The notes under the pieces are model-generated. The model did no database searches. It was given only the letters and a program-made list of their open reading frames with translations, and was not told the DNA's origin. A program made the translations under genes and the position numbers. A stretch of 64,000 bases of DNA from Methylobacterium marchantiae (lineage in GTDB: Bacteria; Pseudomonadota; Alphaproteobacteria; Rhizobiales; Beijerinckiaceae), in NCBI RefSeq assembly GCF_022179405.1, contig NZ_BPQT01000040.1:1-64000 (forward strand), written 5' to 3'. This document shows positions 7,878 through 15,837 of this stretch, piece by piece (position 1 is the stretch's first letter; each line of letters starts with the position of its first letter).

Positions 7878-9103
7878 GGCCGTCGCTTGAGCATGGCGGC
7901 GGCCCGCGCGTAGCCGCCGTCGGCGCCATCGACGAAATGGACGTGGTCGTCGCGCAGGACCGACGGGCTGACGCAGGTCACGACAGCGGCATCCTGGCGG
8001 TGCAGGCCGTACCGCACGAGCCCCGCCTCTTGCGCCACGGCGAGGCGGCTCTCGATCCGATCCGCCGTGGCGAGCGGACAGGCCACGGTGAGGCGGAGCC
8101 CGTCATCGTATTTCCGAAAATCGGCGTTGGCGGCGAGCCGCCGTCGATAGCGGCGCGGCGAGAAGCGTCCGAACGGCAGACCGAGACTGAACAGTGCGAA
8201 GGCGGCGCCGCGCGTCACGAACATCGCCGCCCCGCGCAGGAACCTCGATCCCGCCAGCGTCCCTTCCGCCCGCGCATCCGCCAAGAGGCCCGACCAGGGC
8301 GTCCGCATCGAAGGCCCCGATTCCGGCAGAGGGCGCCCCATGCCGGGACTCGCATCGACCTCGGCCAGGATGGCGCCGAGGATGGCAAGGACGGCTTCTC
8401 GGTCCGCGCCCTCTCTCGGCAGGGCGATCAGGGACAGGATCAGGCCATCCTGGGCGGGAACGGCCTCGAACCGGCAGGACAGGCCGGTGAGATCGGGCTT
8501 CGCACCGGCCGGACCCGCCGGGATCGCGTGGAGCCCACGCTTCATCGCGGCATCCGCGCAGGAAAGGCCGCCGCCCGCGAACATCGCGTAATCGACATGG
8601 GCGGAGGCTGCGTAGCGCGCGATGCGCAGGTCCTGGCCGGCCTTACGCACCGCCGAAACCGGGATCAGCGCAGCCCGTAGATCGAGCCCGAGTGCCTCGC
8701 GCACCCACGTCACCGTCTCGGCCAGCACCGCCTCGACCGTGTCGCGATGTTCGGGTGGCACGAGAAGGGTCGCACCGTCACCGCCGAAGACGAACGGCAG
8801 GTCGGCACCAGGAAGGGAGTTGCTCACGGCCGTGATCAGGGCGGCGCCGGCGATGTTCACCGACCGATAGCGTCCATCCTCGATTGCCCGGGTCGACATG
8901 ACCACGTCGCACAGGGCGATCCACCACGTGTTCGGCACCGGGACGTAGCGGGTTTCGTCGAGCACATCGGAAAACCGCGTGAGACGTGGCACGTCGGCGT
9001 AGCGGAAAGGAGCTGAGACCCCAGCCTCGGCCTGAGCCATCTGCTGGCATGTGGGCGAGGCTGGCCCGGGTTCCGCGTCAGTGAGGGCGTAGTGCACAGG
9101 CAT
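7874..9103 (-). CDS. DUF3095 family protein, nucleotide-cyclase-like fold
   Basis: A 409-residue cytoplasmic protein matching DUF3095 (FRYADVPRLTRFSDVLDE, then VPNTWWIALCDVVMST). The family has no settled function but is distantly related to nucleotide cyclases. In this copy the two sites where class III cyclases hold metal are present: Asp66 in CDVVMST resembles the DIxGST motif, and Asp109 in FGGDGATLL resembles the GDG/GGDEF turn. It is the first gene of the operon, 70 bases downstream of a perfect sigma-F-like promoter, and is coupled to the cNMP-binding patatin. Start ATG 9103 was chosen because no in-frame ATG with a better ribosome site lies upstream (AAGGGA about 10 bases before). A cyclase activity is inference. 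Confidence 0.85.
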   Translation of the reverse strand: MPVHYALTDAEPGPASPTCQQMAQAEAGVSAPFRYADVPRLTRFSDVLDETRYVPVPNTWWIALCDVVMSTRAIEDGRYRSVNIAGAALITAVSNSLPGADLPFVFGGDGATLLVPPEHRDTVEAVLAETVTWVREALGLDLRAALIPVSAVRKAGQDLRIARYAASAHVDYAMFAGGGLSCADAAMKRGLHAIPAGPAGAKPDLTGLSCRFEAVPAQDGLILSLIALPREGADREAVLAILGAILAEVDASPGMGRPLPESGPSMRTPWSGLLADARAEGTLAGSRFLRGAAMFVTRGAAFALFSLGLPFGRFSPRRYRRRLAANADFRKYDDGLRLTVACPLATADRIESRLAVAQEAGLVRYGLHRQDAAVVTCVSPSVLRDDHVHFVDGADGGYARAAAMLKRRP

Positions 9104-9173
9104 CGCCGAGCATCCCTTTCGCCTTCGAGATCTTCCGCGGGGCAAGATTTTTGGCGAGCACCCGTTGTTAGGT

Positions 9174-9199
9174 TTCGCCACGTTACGCGACTCGGTTAC
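9174..9199 (-). promoter_or_regulatory. Sigma-F-type promoter of the DUF3095-patatin-P450 operon
   Basis: On the minus strand, GTAACC (9199-9194), 16 bases, CGAA (9177-9174): a perfect match to the promoter pattern of the sigma-F/NrsF system, identical in form to those at 15516 and 17251. Transcription would start near 9167, leaving a leader of about 65 bases before the ATG at 9103. The IS110 element begins somewhere in the next hundred bases upstream but leaves the motif intact. Confidence 0.75.
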
Positions 9200-9320
9200 G
9201 CAGATCGGGTAATCGGGCCTACGCCAGACTTCCCCGCGTCGCGGATCATGGCAAGTTGCTCGGTGGTTCAATCCGGTCTGCCGGCGTGACGCCCGCGACC
9301 GATCATCCGGGAGCAGGGTC

Positions 9321-10364
9321 ATGCACTACTACGCCGGTCTGGATGTCTCGTTGGCGGAGACGTCGGTGTGCGTCGTCGATGAGGAGGGCAAGATCCTCCG
9401 CGAGGCCAAGGTCGCGAGCGAGCCGGAGGCGCTGGCGACGTGGCTCGGCGCGCTCGGCCTACCGCTGACCCGCGTCGGCCTGGAGACCGGGGCGTTGGCT
9501 GGTTGGCTCTGCGAGGAGATGACCGAACTTGGCGTGCCCAATGTCGTATGCATGGACGCCCGGCACGCCCGTGCCGCGATGGTCGCGATGACCCACAAGA
9601 CCGACCGCAACGATGCGCGTGGGCTTGCCCAGATGCTGCGCACCGGCTGGTTCCGGCAGGTCCACGTGAAGGCACGCCGGACGATGGAGCTGCGAACGCT
9701 GCTGACCAGCCGCAAGACGTTAGTGCTGAAGATCGGTGACGTGGAGAACCAGATCCGCGGTTCGCTCTGTCTGTTCGGAATCAAGCTCGGCACGGCCAAG
9801 CGCCGGACCTTCTCGGAGCGGGTCCGCAAGCTGACGGCCGACCTGCCGCGCGTGGCCGCCATCCTCGACGTGCTGCTTCAGGCGCATGCGGCGATGCTGC
9901 TCTCGCTCGACCGGCTCAACCGCATGGTGCTTGAGATCGCCCGTGAGCACGCGGTCTGCCGCAGGCTGATGACGGTGCCAGGCGTCGGCGCGGTGGTTGG
10001 CCTGTCCTTCATCGCCGCCATCGAGGACCCAGCCCGGTTCGCTAAGTCGCGCTCGGTGGGGGCGATCCTCGGATTGGTGCCGCGCAAGCACCAATCCGGC
10101 GAGATCGACCGGAACGGGCGGATCACCAAGACGGGCGACACCGATGCGCGCGCCGCGCTGTTCGAGGCGGCACACGTCATGCTGCATCGGGTCAAGAAGT
10201 GGTCCGGGCTGAAGGCGTGGGCGACGAAGGTGGCGCAGCGCCAGGGCAACAAGCGCGCGACGGTGGCGCTGGCCCGCAAGATGGCGGTGGTGATGCACCG
10301 CATGTGGGTGGACGGCACGTCCTTCCGCTTCGGCGCGGTCGAAGCTGCGGCCGCCGCCGCGTAG
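9321..10364 (+). CDS. IS110-family transposase (DEDD recombinase)
   Basis: A 347-residue protein with the N-terminal RuvC-like DEDD domain (GLDVS with Asp8, LETG, KTDRNDA) and the C-terminal Tnp20 domain (TVPGVGAVVGLSFIAAIEDPARF, then LGLVPRKHQSGEIDRNGRITKTGD, which carries the conserved serine). These enzymes work with an RNA guide encoded in the element's non-coding end. The gene appears intact. GGGAGCAGGG lies just before the ATG. No terminal inverted repeats are expected in this family, so the element's outer limits cannot be fixed from one copy. Confidence 0.95.
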   Translation: MHYYAGLDVSLAETSVCVVDEEGKILREAKVASEPEALATWLGALGLPLTRVGLETGALAGWLCEEMTELGVPNVVCMDARHARAAMVAMTHKTDRNDARGLAQMLRTGWFRQVHVKARRTMELRTLLTSRKTLVLKIGDVENQIRGSLCLFGIKLGTAKRRTFSERVRKLTADLPRVAAILDVLLQAHAAMLLSLDRLNRMVLEIAREHAVCRRLMTVPGVGAVVGLSFIAAIEDPARFAKSRSVGAILGLVPRKHQSGEIDRNGRITKTGDTDARAALFEAAHVMLHRVKKWSGLKAWATKVAQRQGNKRATVALARKMAVVMHRMWVDGTSFRFGAVEAAAAAA

Positions 10365-10676
10365 ACATCTCACGGTTTGTAGGGATCGAGGCCGGGCGCG
10401 CCTGGACTCGAAGGGTCGTCCTCACGGGGACGGGCGGGAGGTGAAGCCGGAATGACGGCTGTGCTGACCCTCGGGTCACGTCCGCTGTCGCATATAGGCT
10501 CGCCTCTCATCGGAACGCGATCATGTGGCGGCCGCGTGCCGACCACGGACAGAAGCCAAGAGCCCCGTGGGCACGAGATCAAAGTGTGCGATGACCTGAC
10601 CGCCGAGCGCGCCCTACAGCGCGACCGGGGAACGCAAACTTTCGACCTATAGCGGCCGGTGAGATAGCAGCTTGGT
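10365..10676 (+). other. Non-coding 3' part of the IS110 element, possible bridge-RNA region
   Basis: About 310 bases with no convincing gene. The stretch contains small hairpins, for example TGACCCTCGGGTCA near 10465-10480, and GC composition like the transposase gene up to about 10660, after which the DNA turns AT-rich. In the IS1111 branch of IS110 elements the guide ('bridge') RNA is encoded in the 3' end, while classical IS110 use the 5' end. The long 3' and short 5' non-coding parts here favour the 3' side. This is inference from layout only. Confidence 0.4.
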
Positions 10677-10916
10677 CTAGCTGCGCTTTGATTTAGAACG
10701 CTGCCGCACATATTGACCGGCGATAAATAAGGGTAATAACATGGTTGAGATGTATATGACAAAAGCGTATTCGGCTGAAATTTGCAGAACTAGGCAAATT
10801 CCAAGCAGAAATATGCCTACAAGAAATACTTTCAAGCTGCGCGAGAGCGCCGTTCCAAATGTAGGAACGTCCAAGAAAAACTCGACTAAAAAATGATAGA
10901 TGCTGATCATACCCAC
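10677..10916 (-). CDS. Small AT-rich two-helix membrane protein, unknown
   Basis: A 79-residue hypothetical protein with two or three hydrophobic stretches (about 6-14, 28-46 and 49-67) and a basic tail RQRSKSKRS, so it likely sits in the inner membrane. I do not recognise a family. Its base composition is clearly lower in GC than every neighbour, which suggests recent arrival, perhaps with the adjacent IS110. The start is GTG 10916, or the ATG two codons later; a GAGGAG lies somewhat far upstream. Moderate belief that it is translated. Confidence 0.5.
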   Translation of the reverse strand: MGMISIYHFLVEFFLDVPTFGTALSRSLKVFLVGIFLLGICLVLQISAEYAFVIYISTMLLPLFIAGQYVRQRSKSKRS

Positions 10917-11103
10917 CCACTCGATGCGTCTCCTCAGTAATGTAACGGAAGGAAATAAACGGCCGCTTCACACCCGAAGAAAACCTTCCAGCAGACGCAC
11001 TGGCACGGCACCCTTGACGGCGGAAGCCCAATTACAGAAGCCATCATTAATCTTCCGGGTGGAACACCTCATTCCGCATCATAGAGATCCAGGCGATCGA
11101 TAC

Positions 11104-11134
11104 AAAAAAGCTGCCCGGACAAGATCCGGACAGC
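11104..11134 (-). terminator. Rho-independent terminator of the fasciclin gene
   Basis: On the minus strand GCTGTCCGGA-TCTT-GTCCGGGCAGC forms a stem of about ten pairs, followed by a run of six T (11109-11104). It begins 27 bases after the fasciclin stop codon. Confidence 0.85.
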
Positions 11135-11160
11135 CTCGATATGTTGGCGAAGCGCGAAAT

Positions 11161-11736
11161 TTACTTCGGCATCAGGACGGTATCGACCACGTGGATGACG
11201 CCGTTCGACTGCATGACGTCGGCGATCGTGACGGTCGACATGCCACCCTTGGCATCGACGAGTTCGATCTTGCCGCCCTTCTCCTCGGCGGTCAGGCTGC
11301 CGCCCTCGACCGTCTTCAGCATGGCCTTGCCACTACCGGCCTTGATCGCCTTCTGGAGATCGGCCGCCGTCATGGTGCCGGCCACCACGTGGTAGGTCAG
11401 GATCTTGGTGAGCGTCGCCTTGTTCTCGGGCTTCACCAGCGTATCGACCGTGCCGGCCGGCAGCTTGGCGAAGGCGGCGTTCGTGGGCGCGAATACCGTG
11501 AACGGTCCCTTGCCCGAGAGCGTGTCGACGAGTCCGGCGGCCTTGACCGCGGCGACGAGGGTGGTGTGGTCCTTCGAGTTGACCGCGTTCTCGACGATGG
11601 TCTTAGACGGGTACATCGGCGCGCCGCCGACCATCACCGTCTTCTCCTCCGCCGCCTGGGCCGCTGCGCCGAACGCGCCAACGCCGGTGAGCGCCATGGC
11701 GACGGTGAGGCTGGCGACCTTGAACATGCGTGTCAT
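11161..11736 (-). CDS. Secreted fasciclin-domain protein
   Basis: A 191-residue exported protein with a Sec signal (about 1-28, ending AAAQA-AEE) and one fasciclin/FAS1 domain: [23 protein letters not shown]-type H1 box near 88-110, YHVVAG near 124, and the closing H2 box [13 protein letters not shown] at the C-terminus. FAS1 proteins act in adhesion or in the envelope; in bacteria they are often near ECF sigma factors and redox genes, as here. It is transcribed away from the DUF1223 operon and ends in a clear terminator. No sigma-F motif is visible ahead of it. Confidence 0.93.
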   Translation of the reverse strand: MTRMFKVASLTVAMALTGVGAFGAAAQAAEEKTVMVGGAPMYPSKTIVENAVNSKDHTTLVAAVKAAGLVDTLSGKGPFTVFAPTNAAFAKLPAGTVDTLVKPENKATLTKILTYHVVAGTMTAADLQKAIKAGSGKAMLKTVEGGSLTAEEKGGKIELVDAKGGMSTVTIADVMQSNGVIHVVDTVLMPK

Positions 11737-12050
11737 GCGTAACTCCGATTGTCGGCCCCGTCATGCGGGGTCGTAGATCGTTACGGCCGGCGGTACGGAG
11801 AAGTTTCAGGCAGTCATTGATGGGGAGAATGATTTCATCCCGGCCCCGTGAGGAGGGAAAGTTTCTTGTTCTCCGAAGTGATTTCCTGCCGTGAACCGGG
11901 CTCATCGCTGTCGAGGGATGATGTGACACGAAACGTGACTTGGGGAAGTGGACGGACGATGGGTCTAAGATTTCCCTCGTCACAGAAGGCCTGTAACCAG
12001 GCCTCGCCTCGGACGAATGACCTGTATCCCGCATCGTCCCGGAGCACGCC
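11737..12050 (+). other. Divergent regulatory region between fasciclin and DUF1223
   Basis: A 314-base stretch with no gene. It holds the leader of the fasciclin gene on the left and the sigma-F-type promoter (11993-12017) of the DUF1223 operon on the right. On the fasciclin side the minus strand shows TGAAACTT, 16 bases, then CGTAAC, which resembles a generic ECF-type promoter, but I would not assign it to a sigma factor. Confidence 0.5.
11993..12017 (+). promoter_or_regulatory. Sigma-F-type promoter of the DUF1223-nrsF-scsB unit
   Basis: GTAACC (11993-11998), 15 bases, CGAA (12014-12017); ATG follows 33 bases later. The spacing is one base shorter than in the other three perfect copies. 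Confidence 0.7.
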
Positions 12051-12746
12051 ATGTCGTCCCGCCTCATTCCTCTTCTCCTCGCCCTGGGACCGGTCATGCT
12101 CGTGTCCGGCCCTGCGCTGGCCCGGCCCGTGGTGGTGGAACTCTTCACGTCGCAAGGGTGCTCGTCCTGCCCGCCGGCGGAAGCGCTGCTCGGTGAGCTA
12201 GCCGGTCGCGACGACCTCCTGGCGCTGGGATTCCACGTCACTTACTGGGACGATCTCGGCTGGAAGGACACCGCGTCCTTCGCGGGCGCGACCGAGCGGC
12301 AGGCGACCTATGCGGGGCGTCTCGGCGAGGGGAATTTCACGCCGCAGCTCGTGATCGACGGCCGCAGGAGTGTGGTGGGTTCGCGCCGTGCGGAGGCCGC
12401 CTCGGCCATCGCGGCGGCCCGGGCCGAGATGGGCGCCGGAACCGAGATCGCCGTCGCGCGCCGGAATGGCCGCATTTCCGTGACGGTCGGGTCCGGCAAG
12501 GGCAGCGCCCGGGTGATTCTCGTCGGCTTCGAACGGTCACTGCGCACCCCCGTGGCACGGGGCGAGAACAGCGGACGCACCCTCGTCCAGGCTAATGTCG
12601 TGCGCTCGCTGCGCACCCTCGGCACCTGGTCGGGCGAGCCCCTGCAGTTCAGCGAGGCGTTGCCGGCCGGCCAGGATGCCGCCGTGATCGTACAGCAATC
12701 GGACGGCCGCATCCTCGGAGCCGCACGCCTTGCGCCGGGAGCCTGA
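12051..12746 (+). CDS. DUF1223 periplasmic thioredoxin-like protein
   Basis: A 231-residue exported protein with a signal peptide of about 24 residues (ending PALA). The mature part begins VVVELFTSQGCSSCPPAE, with a redox CxxC at Cys37-Cys40 in a thioredoxin-like setting, the signature of DUF1223. Its biochemical role is unknown; the CSSC site suggests thiol-disulfide chemistry in the periplasm. It is the first gene of a unit with nrsF-1 and scsB and has its own sigma-F-type promoter. A plausible electron source is the ScsB protein two genes on. Confidence 0.9.
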   Translation: MSSRLIPLLLALGPVMLVSGPALARPVVVELFTSQGCSSCPPAEALLGELAGRDDLLALGFHVTYWDDLGWKDTASFAGATERQATYAGRLGEGNFTPQLVIDGRRSVVGSRRAEAASAIAAARAEMGAGTEIAVARRNGRISVTVGSGKGSARVILVGFERSLRTPVARGENSGRTLVQANVVRSLRTLGTWSGEPLQFSEALPAGQDAAVIVQQSDGRILGAARLAPGA

Positions 12747-12747
12747 G

Positions 12748-13416
12748 ATGCCCCTTCGGACCGACGAGACGAGCCCTGCCGCCTTGCCTCATGCCCGCCT
12801 GATCGACGCGCTGGCCCGCAGCCTCGTTCCGGTCCGGCGCCTCGGCTCACCGCTCCGGCGGATACTCGGCTGGCTGCTGGTCGTCGCCCTCCCCGGCGCC
12901 GGCCTCGCGGCGGTCGCCGACCTGAAGGGAGCGCTTTCCCGCCACGCTGGCGAGCCGGACCTCGTCCTGGCGGCCGTCGGATCGATCGCCACCGCCGTCA
13001 CGGCGGCGGCGGCCGCGATCCTGGCGACGCTGCCCGACCGTCATCCGCGCTGGGCCCTTCTGCCCGCGCCGAGCCTCGCGCTCTGGATCGGGGCGAGTGT
13101 CTCCGGAGCGGGCGCGGAGCACGGAGCACCGATCTCCCTGTCGGAAGCCTGCGCCTGCGTCGGATTCATCCTGGGGCTCGGCGTTCCCTTCACGCTGCTC
13201 CTCGCCGCGATCCTGAGGAACGGCTACGCCCTCCATCCATCCCTGAGCGGCGGCCTCGCGGGTCTCGCGGCGGCCTCCGCCGCGGCTTCGATCCTGGGCC
13301 TTTTCCACCCCTTCGCGATGGCGCTGAACGACCTCGCCCTGCACGCGCTCGCAGTCGCGCTTCTCTCGGGGGCCGGGGCCGGGTTCGGCCGGCGCCTGCT
13401 CCGCGCGAGCGCCTGA
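12748..13416 (+). CDS. nrsF: NrsF-like anti-sigma membrane protein (DUF1109), copy 1
   Basis: A 222-residue protein with a cytosolic N-terminal segment (LIDALARSLVPVRRLGSP) and six predicted membrane helices, the layout of NrsF/DUF1109, which holds sigma-F inactive at the membrane until oxidants or metals are sensed. Start ATG 12748 is preferred over an upstream TTG because GGGA lies 8 bases before it and it follows the DUF1223 stop by one base. Cysteines in EACACVGF (periplasmic side) may be the sensing residues, since NrsF proteins use conserved cysteines. A second copy lies beside the sigma gene at 16526. Confidence 0.85.
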   Translation: MPLRTDETSPAALPHARLIDALARSLVPVRRLGSPLRRILGWLLVVALPGAGLAAVADLKGALSRHAGEPDLVLAAVGSIATAVTAAAAAILATLPDRHPRWALLPAPSLALWIGASVSGAGAEHGAPISLSEACACVGFILGLGVPFTLLLAAILRNGYALHPSLSGGLAGLAAASAAASILGLFHPFAMALNDLALHALAVALLSGAGAGFGRRLLRASA

Positions 13417-13418
13417 GG

Positions 13419-15512
13419 ATGGTCCTGCTCGATCTCCTCCGGCGAAGCCTGCTGGCGTGCCTCGCGTTTCTCCTTCTAGGAGCTTCCCCCGGGCAGGCGG
13501 CGTCCACCGCGTGGATCGGCGACGACAGGGCGGCAGTGCGGCTCGTGACGGCCACGGACGCCGTGAGCCCGGGATCGCCGGTCGAGGCCGCTCTCGAGTT
13601 TCGGTTCGGTAATGGCTGGCACGGGGCGTGGCGCAGTCCGGGCGATGCCGGCTTGGCCCCGACCTTCGACTGGAGCGGATCGGACGGGCTCGTGCCCGCC
13701 TCCATCGCCTGGCCCGCACCGCGACGCCTCTCCGTCGGCGATCTTCAGACGTTCGTGTACGAATCCGGCGTCGTCCTGCCCCTCCGATTTGCACGGCGCG
13801 GCGACGGGGCCGCGCACCTTCACCTGCGCCTCGTGCACGCGGCCTGCGGCGAGGTCTGCGTGCCCTACCGGGCGATCATGGACCTCGCGCTGCCAGCGGG
13901 AACGGATCGCCCCTCAGCTGAATCGGAACTGATCAGGGCCGCGCGCGAGCGCGTTCCCGGGCCGCCGGAGGCTGCGGGTTTCGCCATTGTCGGGCAGGTC
14001 CGCGAGGGACCGCCGCAGGATCGGCGCCTGGTCCTACGGGTGACCAGCGAACGCGGAGCCTTCGTCGCACCGGACGTGTTCGTCGAGGGTCCGAAGGGGG
14101 CCGTGACGGCCCCTCCGGCGGTTGCCCTATCCGATGGTGGCCATGCGGCCCGGCTCGCCCTGAGGCTGCCGCCGGACGTCGCGGATACCGATCTCCGCGT
14201 TACCCTGGTCGATGGCCTGCGCAGCACCGAATTCACACTGCAGCCCATGGCCGGCATCGGCTGGGGTGAGTGGCTCTCCATCCTGGCGACGGCGCTGCTC
14301 GGAGGTCTCGTCCTGAATGCGATGCCCTGCGTCCTGCCGGTCCTGTCCTTGAAGGCCTTCGCGTTGACGCGGGTAGCCGGAGCGGGCCGGGGGCGCGTCC
14401 GGGCCGAACTTCTGTCTACGGCGGCGGGCATCCTGGCGTCCTTCCTCTTCATCGCCGTGCTGCTGATCGCCCTGAAAGCCTCGGGCGCCAGCGTCGGCTG
14501 GGGCATCCAGTTCCAGGCACCGTGGTTTCTCGCCGGCATGGCCCTGCTCACGGCGCTGTTCGCCGCGAGCCTGTTCGAGTGGGTCACCATCGGGCTGCCT
14601 CGCCCGATCGCCGCGCTCGCATCCCTACGCGGTTCCGGACACCTGTCGGAAGCATTCCTCACCGGCGCCTTCACCACCCTGCTGGCCACGCCCTGCTCGG
14701 CACCGTTCGTCGGAAGCGCGGTAGGCTTCGCGCTGACCCGGGGACGTTTCGAAATCCTGATGGTCTTCGCGGCGCTCGGCTTCGGAATGGCGCTCCCCTT
14801 CGTGCTTCTTGCGCTGAAACCCGGATGGACGCGCCTGCTCCCGCGACCGGCCCCCTGGATGATCTGGCTTCGGAGGGGCTTCGGCTTTCTCCTCCTCGGC
14901 ACGACTCTTTGGCTCATGACGGTTTTCACCGAAGTGGCCGGCATCCGTCGGGCGATGGGATTGGCGGGTATCCTGGCCCTTCTCCTCGGCTGGCTCGCCC
15001 TTAGCCGGCGGAAGCGCATTCCCGATCGTCGCCGAAGCCTCGTCGCGGCGTCCCTCGTCCTCGCGCTCGTGCCTGTCACGGTGTGGCCGTCCAGCTTCGG
15101 AACATCCCCGGTGGCTCAGGTGGAGGACGGACCCTGGCGCGCCTTCGCCCCCGAAGCGATCCCGGCCCTGGTGGCGGAGGGCAAGGTCGTCGTCGTCGAC
15201 GTGACGGCGTCCTGGTGTCTGACCTGCCGGATCAACGATGTCACCACCCTCGATCGCGCGGAGAACCGTGCGCGGCTGTCGGCGCCCGACGCGGTCGCGA
15301 TGCGGGCGGACTGGACCCAGCCTGATCAGGCCATCCTCGCCTACCTGCGCCGCTTCGGACGCTTCGGGATCCCGCTCGTGGCCGTCTACGGGCCCGGCCT
15401 GCCGCGTGGAGAGGCCCTGCCGGAACTGCTGACGCCGGCAACGCTGCGTGCCGCCATCGCCCGGGCAGAGCGCGAGAGCCCGGACAAGATCACGACGGAA
15501 TTTTCGCCCTGA
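13419..15512 (+). CDS. scsB: Thiol:disulfide interchange protein, ScsB/DsbD family
   Basis: A 697-residue membrane reductase that carries electrons from cytosolic thioredoxin across the inner membrane to periplasmic partners. A signal peptide (1-28) precedes an N-terminal periplasmic domain with Cys143 and Cys147 (CGEVC). Eight or so membrane helices include NAMPCVLP (Cys304) and ATPCSAP (Cys426), the channel cysteine pair. The C-terminal thioredoxin domain has ASWCLTC (Cys600, Cys603). All three redox pairs of the DsbD relay are therefore present. It starts 3 bases after nrsF-1 and ends just before the mrpX promoter. It may reduce DUF1223 and periplasmic methionine sulfoxide reductases. Confidence 0.93.
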   Translation: MVLLDLLRRSLLACLAFLLLGASPGQAASTAWIGDDRAAVRLVTATDAVSPGSPVEAALEFRFGNGWHGAWRSPGDAGLAPTFDWSGSDGLVPASIAWPAPRRLSVGDLQTFVYESGVVLPLRFARRGDGAAHLHLRLVHAACGEVCVPYRAIMDLALPAGTDRPSAESELIRAARERVPGPPEAAGFAIVGQVREGPPQDRRLVLRVTSERGAFVAPDVFVEGPKGAVTAPPAVALSDGGHAARLALRLPPDVADTDLRVTLVDGLRSTEFTLQPMAGIGWGEWLSILATALLGGLVLNAMPCVLPVLSLKAFALTRVAGAGRGRVRAELLSTAAGILASFLFIAVLLIALKASGASVGWGIQFQAPWFLAGMALLTALFAASLFEWVTIGLPRPIAALASLRGSGHLSEAFLTGAFTTLLATPCSAPFVGSAVGFALTRGRFEILMVFAALGFGMALPFVLLALKPGWTRLLPRPAPWMIWLRRGFGFLLLGTTLWLMTVFTEVAGIRRAMGLAGILALLLGWLALSRRKRIPDRRRSLVAASLVLALVPVTVWPSSFGTSPVAQVEDGPWRAFAPEAIPALVAEGKVVVVDVTASWCLTCRINDVTTLDRAENRARLSAPDAVAMRADWTQPDQAILAYLRRFGRFGIPLVAVYGPGLPRGEALPELLTPATLRAAIARAERESPDKITTEFSP

Positions 15513-15515
15513 CCT

Positions 15516-15541
15516 GTAACCGTCGTCGGCCCCCCTCCGAA
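15516..15541 (+). promoter_or_regulatory. Sigma-F-type promoter of mrpX-sigF-nrsF
   Basis: GTAACC (15516-15521), 16 bases, CGAA (15538-15541), starting right after the scsB stop. The mrpX ATG is 54 bases further on. Because sigF follows mrpX, this predicts positive autoregulation. Confidence 0.8.
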
Positions 15542-15594
15542 AGACTTTTCAGTACCGCCAAGACGTTCGGTACACACCAGAAGGATCACCTCAC

Positions 15595-15837
15595 ATGAGC
15601 ACTCTCTTCCGCGTCGCCGCTGCTGTCGTCCTTGCCACCGCGTTCTCCGGAGCCCCGGCTTATGCCGTCGATTCCATGGCCAAGGACAGCATGGCGAAGG
15701 ACTCCATGGCCAAGGACGGCATGAAAAAGGACGGGATGAGCAAGGACTCCATGGCCAAAGACAGCATGGCCAAGGATTCGATGGCCAAGGATGGCATGGC
15801 GAAGGATGGCATGGCCAAGGACTCGATGAAGAAGTAA
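15595..15837 (+). CDS. mrpX: Periplasmic methionine-rich MXKDX-repeat protein (MrpX-like)
   Basis: An 80-residue protein: a signal peptide of 24 residues (ending PAYA) and a mature part made of ten MxKDx pentads plus a last MKK. The mature 56 residues hold 11 methionines at strict five-residue spacing, with Lys and Asp between. This is the 'pentapeptide MXKDX repeat' family. In Azospira suillum the equivalent, MrpX, is a sacrificial periplasmic scavenger of hypochlorite whose methionine sulfoxides are recycled by a YedY-type reductase, under sigma-F control. The same partners are present here. AGAAGGA lies before the ATG. Confidence 0.93.
   Translation: MSTLFRVAAAVVLATAFSGAPAYAVDSMAKDSMAKDSMAKDGMKKDGMSKDSMAKDSMAKDSMAKDGMAKDGMAKDSMKK

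Noticed and set aside
1602-9300. Long plus-strand frames opposite the P450 operon (for example 1708-3069 and 4381-6210)
   Set aside because: High-GC shadows: Arg/Gly/Asp-rich with no domain, while the minus strand carries clear motifs and overlapping starts throughout.
10370-10762. A 130-residue minus-strand frame downstream of the IS110 transposase
   Set aside because: It lies in the element's non-coding end, is rich in Pro/Arg/Ser with no family look, and crosses the composition boundary.
15595-15837. MXKDX protein considered as a pentapeptide-repeat (Qnr-type) protein
   Set aside because: The repeat lacks the A(D/N)LxG pattern; it is Met/Lys/Asp-based and follows a signal peptide.
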